Source of the DNA: Lysobacter alkalisoli
GTDB lineage: Bacteria > Pseudomonadota > Gammaproteobacteria > Xanthomonadales > Xanthomonadaceae
Reading direction: 5' to 3'
DNA: 64,000 nt
NCBI RefSeq assembly: GCF_006547045.1
Contig: NZ_CP041242.1
Span: 1,870,001-1,934,000, forward strand
The notes under the pieces are model-generated. The model searched no databases, was not told the DNA's origin, and saw only the letters and a program-made list of their open reading frames with translations. Positions 58,959 to 64,000 of this stretch are shown here, piece after piece. Each line of letters begins with the position of its first letter. The first letter of the stretch is position 1. The position numbers and the translations under genes were made by a program.

Positions 58959-59252
58959 GTTTGGTTCTTCGCCCAATCGAGGGTAAAGCGCCGGGGCTGT
59001 TGGATGACCGGGGCGCCGGGGGCGAAGGCCCTTGGATGCGAATGCCCCCGGCACCGGCCAGGGCCGGCGCCTCCTCCTTGATTTCGCACCCAAGGGCCTT
59101 CGCCCCCGGCGTTCCGACATGACTGATGGTCCTGAAAGCAGACTCCCGGGGAGCGCCAGATAGCGGCGAAAACCGGCGATCGAACGCAAGCGGAGCGTCC
59201 ACACCTTCGCTGAAGGCGAGCTCCCCCTCACTTGGGAGAAGAACCCGAAGTT
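58959..59252. repeat. Dispersed MITE-like repeat, copy 2 (between aguA and aguB)
   Basis: A 294-bp element matching copy 1 (45359-45574) at both ends: left GTTTGGTTCTTCGCCCA, AAAGCGCCGG and TTGGATGACC blocks; right GCGATCGAACGCAAGCGG, CCACACCTTC and GAAGAACCCGAAGTT blocks. The ends are imperfect inverted repeats. Compared with copy 1 it carries an extra central palindrome (59014-59111). There is no plausible reading frame. It starts 18 bases after the aguA stop and ends 105 bases before aguB. Confidence 0.82.
59014..59111. repeat. Long hairpin nested in repeat copy 2
   Basis: Arms 59014-59042 and 59083-59111 are inverted copies with 28 of 29 bases matching (CGCCGGGGGCGAAGGCCC at the outer end). 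The 40-base centre contains a second dyad CCGGCC-AG-GGCCGG. Copy 1 lacks this hairpin, so it looks like a nested insertion or REP-type module. Confidence 0.85.
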
Positions 59253-59357
59253 GGCTGCGCAGACTTCGGGCCCTGATTCCGCTCTTCCAATCCCCATTCG
59301 TGACTCCGACACGAATCGCCCCCTACCAAGGGGGCTACTCCACTCTACAATCACACC

Positions 59358-60242
59358 ATGAACACCCGAACCCTGCCTGTTGCCCTGATCCAGGAAAAGA
59401 ACCACGGCGGCACCGAGGAAAACCTCGCCGTCATCGAGCAACGCGTGGGCGAAGCGGCAGCGGGCGGCGCAAAGCTGGTGCTGCTGCAGGAACTGCACAA
59501 CGGCCCGTATTTCTGCCAGCACGAATCGGTCGACGAATTCGACCTCGCCGAGACCATTCCCGGCCCGAGCACCGAGCGCCTTGGCCGGCTGGCGAAACAG
59601 CATGGCGTGGTACTGGTGAGCTCGCTGTTCGAGAAGCGCGCAGCCGGGCTGTACCACAACACCGCGGTGGTGTTCGACGCCGACGGCTCGATCGCCGGCA
59701 AGTACCGCAAGATGCACATCCCGGACGATCCGGGTTTCTACGAGAAGTTCTACTTCACGCCCGGCGACATCGGATTCGAGCCGATCGACACCTCGGTGGG
59801 CCGTCTCGGCGTGCTGGTGTGCTGGGACCAGTGGTACCCGGAAGGCGCGCGGTTGATGGCCTTGGCCGGCGCCGAACTGCTGCTGTACCCGACCGCGATT
59901 GGCTGGGACCCGGACGACGCGCAGGACGAGAAGACCCGCCAGCGTGATGCCTGGATCCTGAGTCACCGCGGCCACGCGGTCGCCAACGGCTTGCCGGTAC
60001 TGAGTTGCAACCGGGTCGGCCATGAGCCCTCCCCGCTCGGGGCGTCAGGCATCGACTTCTGGGGCAACAGCCACGTGCTCGGCCCGCAGGGCGAATTCCT
60101 CGCCGAGGCCGGCGGCGAACCGACGATCCTGATGGCCGAGGTCGACATGCAGCGCAGCGAGCACGTGCGCCGGATCTGGCCGTTCCTGCGCGACCGCCGC
60201 ATCGACGCCTACGGCGACCTGCTCAAGCGCTATCGCGACTGA
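59358..60242 (+). CDS. aguB: N-carbamoylputrescine amidase
   Basis: A 294-residue nitrilase-fold enzyme hydrolysing N-carbamoylputrescine to putrescine, CO2 and ammonia. The Glu-Lys-Cys triad is seen in 'KLVLLQELHNGPYFCQHE' (Glu near 48), 'IAGKYRKMHIPDDPGFYEKF' (Lys near 121) and 'GVLVCWDQWYPEGARLM' (Cys near 158). It works directly after AguA. TACAAT (59346-59351) lies just 6 bases before the ATG and no ribosome binding site is visible, so translation may be nearly leaderless. A GCCCCCT/AGGGGGC hairpin sits just upstream (59321-59338). Confidence 0.95.
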   Translation: MNTRTLPVALIQEKNHGGTEENLAVIEQRVGEAAAGGAKLVLLQELHNGPYFCQHESVDEFDLAETIPGPSTERLGRLAKQHGVVLVSSLFEKRAAGLYHNTAVVFDADGSIAGKYRKMHIPDDPGFYEKFYFTPGDIGFEPIDTSVGRLGVLVCWDQWYPEGARLMALAGAELLLYPTAIGWDPDDAQDEKTRQRDAWILSHRGHAVANGLPVLSCNRVGHEPSPLGASGIDFWGNSHVLGPQGEFLAEAGGEPTILMAEVDMQRSEHVRRIWPFLRDRRIDAYGDLLKRYRD

Positions 60243-60245
60243 GCC

Positions 60246-60800
60246 ATGACGGCCGGAATGGTGCTGCGTGCCGCCGCCGTCGCCGATATCCCGGCGATCA
60301 CCATGCTGTATGCAGATGAAGTCCGCCACGGTTTCGCCACCTACGAATACGACGTGCCCGACGCCGCCGAAATGCAGCGCCGTTGGGAACACCTGGCCCG
60401 GCATCGTTTTCCGTACCTCGTCGCCGAGTTCGACGGGAGCTTCGCCGGCTATGCCTATGCCAGCCCGTACCGGGGCCGCATTGGCTATCAATGGACAGTC
60501 GAGAACACCGTCTACGTGCACCCGGACTTCCAGGGGCGCGGCATCGGACATGCGCTGATGCAGCGGCTGATCGACGACTGCACCGCACTCGGCTTCCGGC
60601 AGATGGTTTCGGTGATTGGCGACGCCAGCAATGCTGCATCGATGACACTGCATGAACGGCTGGGCTTTCGCGTCGTCGGCGTATTCCACGGGCTTGGTCG
60701 CAAGCACGGCCGATGGCTGGATACCGTGCAGATGCAGAGAGCGCTGGGTGATGGCGATACCAGCGCTCCGCCCGGTCCTGCGCTGGACTGGCCGGACTGA
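60246..60800 (+). CDS. GNAT N-acetyltransferase (phosphinothricin-acetyltransferase-like)
   Basis: A 184-residue acetyltransferase starting 3 bases after the aguB stop. The fold markers are 'LRAAAVADIPAITMLYADEV', 'FAGYAYASPYRGRIGYQWTVENTVYVHPDFQGRG' and the acetyl-CoA loop 'QGRGIGHALMQRLIDD' near residue 97, ending 'SMTLHERLGFRVVGVFHGLGRKHGRW'. The pattern is that of the PAT/MddA-type N-acyltransferases that acetylate methionine sulfone, phosphinothricin or similar amino groups. Co-transcription with aguB hints at a polyamine or amino-acid substrate, but that is inference. Confidence 0.9.
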   Translation: MTAGMVLRAAAVADIPAITMLYADEVRHGFATYEYDVPDAAEMQRRWEHLARHRFPYLVAEFDGSFAGYAYASPYRGRIGYQWTVENTVYVHPDFQGRGIGHALMQRLIDDCTALGFRQMVSVIGDASNAASMTLHERLGFRVVGVFHGLGRKHGRWLDTVQMQRALGDGDTSAPPGPALDWPD

Positions 60801-60819
60801 CCGCCTCCACGGAACCGAC

Positions 60820-60859
60820 GAACGGTCGTTCTATTTTCGAACGAGCGTGCTAATTTTGT
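60820..60859 (+). promoter_or_regulatory. Tandem operator sites upstream of the TetR gene
   Basis: Site A is the perfect dyad GAACG-GT-CGTTC (60820-60831). Site B (60837-60859) contains CGAACG-AG-CGTGCT and is the reverse complement of the site at 61530-61552 with 21 of 23 bases identical. Site B ends 3 bases before the TetR ATG, so binding would block transcription or translation initiation: autoregulation. Confidence 0.82.
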
Positions 60860-60862
60860 CGC

Positions 60863-61474
60863 ATGAATGTACTCACGGCGACCCGCAAAGGCTCCGCGAC
60901 CCGCGAGGCGATCATCGACCAGGCCTACGCCATCGCCTGCGTGGGCGGCATGGAAAGCCTGTCGATCGGCACGATCGCGCAGGCGGTCGGGATGTCGAAG
61001 AGCGGCGTGTTCGCCCATTTCGGCTCGCGCGAAGACCTCCAGCTGGCCGTGCTGGACGATGCCGGCGAGCGCTTCGTCAATGCGGTGCTGCTGCCTGCCC
61101 TGTCCGCACCGCGCGGGCTTGGGCGCCTGCAGGCCATCATGGAAGCCTGGTTCGACTGGGTCCGCCAGAACGAGGGCGGCTGCCTGCTGGTATCGGCCGT
61201 CAGCGAGTACGACGATCGGCCCGGCCCGTTGCGCGACCGTATGATCCAGCACCAGCAGCGCTGGAGGCAGGAGCTGGCACGGGCCATCGATCTAGCCATC
61301 GAAACCGGTGGCCTGGCACCTTCCACGGACCGGGACCAGCTCGCTTTCGAACTGTTCTGCCTCGCCTTGGGCGTGCACCACGACGCCGGCCTGTTCGGAT
61401 ACACCGCTGCAGCCGCACGCGGTCGAAAGGGGCTGACCGGGCTTCTGGCCAGTTACGCCCTGCCCGCTTCCTGA
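60863..61474 (+). CDS. TetR-family transcriptional regulator
   Basis: A 203-residue regulator. The N-terminal helix-turn-helix 'TREAIIDQAYAIACVGGMESLSIGTIAQAVGMSKSGVFAHFGSREDLQLAVL' is clear (residues about 12-62). The C-terminal ligand domain resembles the YfiR/'TetR_C' type ('GGCLLVSAVSEYDDRPGPLRDRM'). Its likely operators lie directly before it and before the next gene, indicating that it controls itself and the hydrolase. The ligand is unknown. Only 3-4 bases separate site B from the ATG, so little or no leader is expected. Confidence 0.9.
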   Translation: MNVLTATRKGSATREAIIDQAYAIACVGGMESLSIGTIAQAVGMSKSGVFAHFGSREDLQLAVLDDAGERFVNAVLLPALSAPRGLGRLQAIMEAWFDWVRQNEGGCLLVSAVSEYDDRPGPLRDRMIQHQQRWRQELARAIDLAIETGGLAPSTDRDQLAFELFCLALGVHHDAGLFGYTAAAARGRKGLTGLLASYALPAS

Positions 61475-61529
61475 GCTGCTGATTCACCCCTCCCTCCCCC
61501 GCAAGGTGATGCCATGCCACGTAAGCCGC

Positions 61530-61552
61530 ACAAAATTAGCACGACCGTTCGA
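61530..61552 (+). promoter_or_regulatory. Operator site upstream of the hydrolase gene
   Basis: ACAAAATTAGCACG followed by ACCGTTCGA matches, in inverse orientation, site B at 60837-60859 (21 of 23 bases). It contains the GCACG-AC-CGTTC half-sites of the TetR-type dyad and lies 12 bases before the chosen hydrolase ATG. Confidence 0.8.
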
Positions 61553-61564
61553 TCTAAACTTCAG

Positions 61565-62440
61565 ATGATGACAATCCGGCTGGGTTTCATGGCCGGCAGC
61601 TGGTTGGCACCGGCGGCCACCGCACAACGGGCCGGCCGGCTGTTCTGCACGCCGATGGGCAGTTCGCGGCGGCGCGCCCGCGAGGCATCGGAGCATGCCG
61701 CGCAACGGGCCGAAATCGGCGTCGATGACCACGCCATCGCCGCCTACGTCTGGGGTGACCCGGCCCGGCAGCCGTATGTGCTGTTCGCCCACGGCTGGTC
61801 CAGTCATGGCACCCGGATCGCGAGCTGGCTGCCTGCATTGCGGAATGCCGGCTACGCCCTGGTGGCATTCGATCAGTTCGCACACGGACGCAGCCCGGGG
61901 CATACGGCGAACCTGCCGGTGTTCCGCGATCACCTGCTGGCCGTGGGCAGGCATTTCGGCCCCGCGGTCGCGGTCATCGGCCACTCGCTCGGCGGCGCGG
62001 CGACGATGCTCGCGCTCGATGCCGGCCTGCAGGCAGGCCGCGCGGTGCTGATCGCGCCGGCGGCGGATCCCGTCGATGCCAGCCTCCGCTTCGCGCGCAT
62101 GATCGGACTGGCCCGGCATGCATGGCGTCGCATGCTGGCGCAGTTCGAAGCCCACCTCGGGATCCGCTTCGATGAGATGCAAGCCCATGCGGTAGTGCCA
62201 CGACTGGCCACGCCCGCCCTGGTCGTCCACGATCTGCGCGACCGCGAGGTTCCCTGGGCCGAAGGTGAGCGCTATGCGCGCTATTGGTCAGACGCACGAT
62301 TGTTGAGCACGGACGGATTGGGCCACCGCCGCATCCTCGACGATGCGGATGTGATCGCATCCGGCATCGCTTTCATCCAGGGACGAGTCGTCGGCGAGCG
62401 CGTGGTGTCGTCGCCGGACCTGCCGTTCGGGTACGCCTGA
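61565..62440 (+). CDS. Alpha/beta hydrolase controlled by adjacent TetR regulator
   Basis: A 291-residue hydrolase. The oxyanion region 'YVLFAHGWSSHGTRIASWL' (residues about 72-90), nucleophile elbow 'VAVIGHSLGGAATMLALDA' (Ser near 141), the acid in 'LVVHDLRDREVPWAEG' near 226 and the His in 'STDGLGHRRILDD' near 251 form a complete triad. An in-frame ATG at 61514 would place the operator inside the coding region, so ATG 61565 (or 61568) is preferred. The natural substrate is unknown; regulator plus hydrolase suggests response to an ester or lipid. Confidence 0.87.
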   Translation: MMTIRLGFMAGSWLAPAATAQRAGRLFCTPMGSSRRRAREASEHAAQRAEIGVDDHAIAAYVWGDPARQPYVLFAHGWSSHGTRIASWLPALRNAGYALVAFDQFAHGRSPGHTANLPVFRDHLLAVGRHFGPAVAVIGHSLGGAATMLALDAGLQAGRAVLIAPAADPVDASLRFARMIGLARHAWRRMLAQFEAHLGIRFDEMQAHAVVPRLATPALVVHDLRDREVPWAEGERYARYWSDARLLSTDGLGHRRILDDADVIASGIAFIQGRVVGERVVSSPDLPFGYA

Positions 62441-62551
62441 GGGAGGTTCGATGGCCTGTTCAAAGACTTGAGCTGTCGGTCCGGGCTTGTCTCGCGCATC
62501 ATGGTCCCCAGATCAGGGCATTCGGGCCCGCCACCATGAAGACCGCCGAGC

Positions 62552-63766
62552 ATGACCCAAACCAACCCTGCCACGCCGATCGACTGGCGCAGCCAACCGC
62601 ATGAGATCGTCGAACGCGACGGTGTGCGCTATACCCTGCTCGGGACCGCCCATGTCTCGCAGGCCAGCGTCGAAGCGGTGCGGGATGCCATCGCCGGTGG
62701 TGGCTTCGACGCGGTGGCGGTCGAACTCGATGCCCAGCGCCTGCAATCACTGAGCGATCCGGACGCGCTGGCGAAACTCGACTTGGTGCAGGTGATCCGC
62801 AATGGCCGTGTCGCCCTGTTCGCCGCCAATCTCGCCCTGGCCGCCTACCAGCGCCGCCTGGCCGAGCAGCTCGGCATCGAGCCCGGGGCCGAACTCAAGC
62901 GCGCGGTGCTCGATGCCCGCGAACGCGAGCTGCCGGTGCATCTGATCGACCGCGAGGTCGGGCTGACCTTCAAGCGCGCCTCGAAGAAACTCGGCTTCTT
63001 CGGCAAGGCCAAGCTGATGGCCGGGCTTGCGATCGGCCTGTTCGCCTCCGATGAAGTCGGTGAGGACGAAATCGAGAAGCTCAAGCAGGGCGACATGCTG
63101 GAGGCCAGCTTCAGCGAATTCGCCGGCGATAACCCGGCCCTGTACGAAACCGTGATCACCGAGCGCGACCGCTACATGGCCGCGCGCCTGCGCGAGACTG
63201 CTGGCGATGCGCGCGAAGTGCTGGCGGTGGTCGGCGCCGGGCATCTGGCTGGGCTTGCACGACACCTGGCCGAGGAGACAGCCGCCCCTGCCACGCTGCG
63301 CGAATCGCTCGAACACGTCCACGCCAAGCGCAGCATCCCGTGGTTCACGCTCGCCCTGCTGACGGTGATCCTGGCCGGCATCGGCGTCGGCTTCTGGCGC
63401 GGCGGCTTCGAAATGGGCGCCGGACTCATCGGACTGTGGGCGCTGTACACCGGCGGCCTCGCTGGACTGGGTTGCCTGCTCGCCGGCAGCCACCCGCTGA
63501 GCATCCTCACCGCGATCGTGGTGGCACCGTTCAAGCCGTTCCGCCTCAGCATCCCGACCGGCGCCTTCGCCGCATTGGTGGAAACCCACATGCGCAAGCC
63601 GGCCTACGGCGACTTCCTGTCGCTGCGCGACGACGCCCAGACCCTGCGCGGCTGGTACCGCAATCGCGTCACGCGGGTAGTGCTGACCTTCCTGTTGACC
63701 AACCTCGGCAGCAGCCTGGGAACGTGGCTGGCGGGCTTCAGGATTTTCGGCAAGCTGGCTGAATAA
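62552..63766 (+). CDS. TraB/PrgY family membrane protein
   Basis: A 404-residue protein. The N-terminal TraB-type domain has 'YTLLGTAHVSQASVEAVRDAI' near residue 28, 'DAVAVELDAQRLQSLSD' near 53 and 'AVVGAGHLAGLARHLAEE' near 227, the GxxH/ExD pattern of TIKI/TraB/EreA-fold proteins that may be metalloproteases. Several membrane segments follow (residues about 266-400), as in TraB-family proteins that reduce pheromone activity in Enterococcus (PrgY/TraB). In bacteria of this group the substrate is unknown. It follows the hydrolase by 111 bases. Confidence 0.9.
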   Translation: MTQTNPATPIDWRSQPHEIVERDGVRYTLLGTAHVSQASVEAVRDAIAGGGFDAVAVELDAQRLQSLSDPDALAKLDLVQVIRNGRVALFAANLALAAYQRRLAEQLGIEPGAELKRAVLDARERELPVHLIDREVGLTFKRASKKLGFFGKAKLMAGLAIGLFASDEVGEDEIEKLKQGDMLEASFSEFAGDNPALYETVITERDRYMAARLRETAGDAREVLAVVGAGHLAGLARHLAEETAAPATLRESLEHVHAKRSIPWFTLALLTVILAGIGVGFWRGGFEMGAGLIGLWALYTGGLAGLGCLLAGSHPLSILTAIVVAPFKPFRLSIPTGAFAALVETHMRKPAYGDFLSLRDDAQTLRGWYRNRVTRVVLTFLLTNLGSSLGTWLAGFRIFGKLAE

Positions 63767-63882
63767 TGCCCTCGCTCCAGCTCCTCGACCCCAAATAGGA
63801 GGGGAGCTCAACAACGGTTCTTCTCCACCTCCAGCGAGAACGACTCCGGGTGGCTTTTCCCCGAGCGCCGGTCACCTGTCCA

Positions 63883-63988
63883 GAAGCCGGTGGCTCTGCC
63901 TTTGCGGGACCGTCCGCGACATGGATGTCGTGGAAGAGCTCCATGGATGGATTCACGCGTGTCCCGCAAAGGCAGAGCCACCGGCTTC
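63883..63988. repeat. Long inverted repeat at the right edge
   Basis: A perfect 28-bp inverted repeat (63883-63910 and 63961-63988, with GCCGGTGGCTCTGCC in the left arm) encloses 50 bases with an inner dyad CATGGA/TCCATG. It is 116 bases after the TraB-family stop. It looks like a REP/BIME-type palindrome, and the same loop sequence type is a likely dispersed element; other copies were not seen in this window. Confidence 0.85.
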
Positions 63989-64000
63989 CTCCTCAGCCAA

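Noticed and set aside
61514-61564. Hydrolase start at 61514
   Set aside because: It would place the TetR operator within the coding sequence; the later ATG at 61565 fits the operator and the family N-terminus better.

Overview
The window looks like chromosomal DNA of a high-G+C gammaproteobacterium, most probably a Xanthomonadaceae/Lysobacteraceae member (Lysobacter, Luteimonas or Xanthomonas relatives). The basis is gene content and order: a CopL-CopA-CopB copper operon, the runs rlmN-pilF-rodZ and yfgM-bamB-der, cmk-rpsA-ihfB-lapA-lapB, a PsrA-like regulator with fadBA, aguA/aguB, and DUF1249, DUF1244, DUF2272 and DUF2721 proteins. I ran no database search; assignments come from recognisable motifs, length and context.

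Region 1 (1-13,519) is accessory. It opens with a Wadjet (JetABCD) anti-plasmid operon whose first gene runs off the left edge. A convergent MerR plus copper P-type ATPase operon follows, behind a textbook MerR operator. Next comes copL-copA-copB with two further genes: a c-type cytochrome with a His-rich tail and a secreted NTF2-like protein. The block ends against tRNA-Glu and tRNA-Ala genes, a common island boundary.

Region 2 (13,659-40,592) is mostly core: ppsR/ppsA (divergent), an MscS channel, orn, a coupled cluster of vgb-like propeller, cytochrome c and tadA, then guaB-guaA, folD, a chromate transporter, moeB/moeA/mobA, der, bamB, a YfgM-like protein, rodZ (frameshifted here), pilF, rlmN and ndk.

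Region 3 (40,593-57,349) holds a PsrA-like TetR regulator with a palindromic operator ahead of fadB-fadA, a small tRNA-binding protein with an FAD oxidase, a lower-G+C methyltransferase, a surface polysaccharide group (galU, a CapD/WbpM-type dehydratase, a WecA-like transferase), and lapB-lapA-ihfB-rpsA-cmk followed by a zinc-ligand-poor L36.

Region 4 (57,350-64,000) holds a BamE-like small secreted protein, aguA and aguB for agmatine to putrescine, a GNAT enzyme, a TetR/hydrolase pair sharing a near-identical operator, and a TraB-family membrane protein.

The most unusual non-coding signals are: a dispersed MITE-like repeat with imperfect terminal inverted repeats, present at 45,359-45,574 and 58,959-59,252, the second copy carrying an extra hairpin and separating aguA from aguB; a 28-bp perfect inverted repeat at the right edge; a 15-bp minisatellite inside mobA; and a terminator-like hairpin in the ndk leader.
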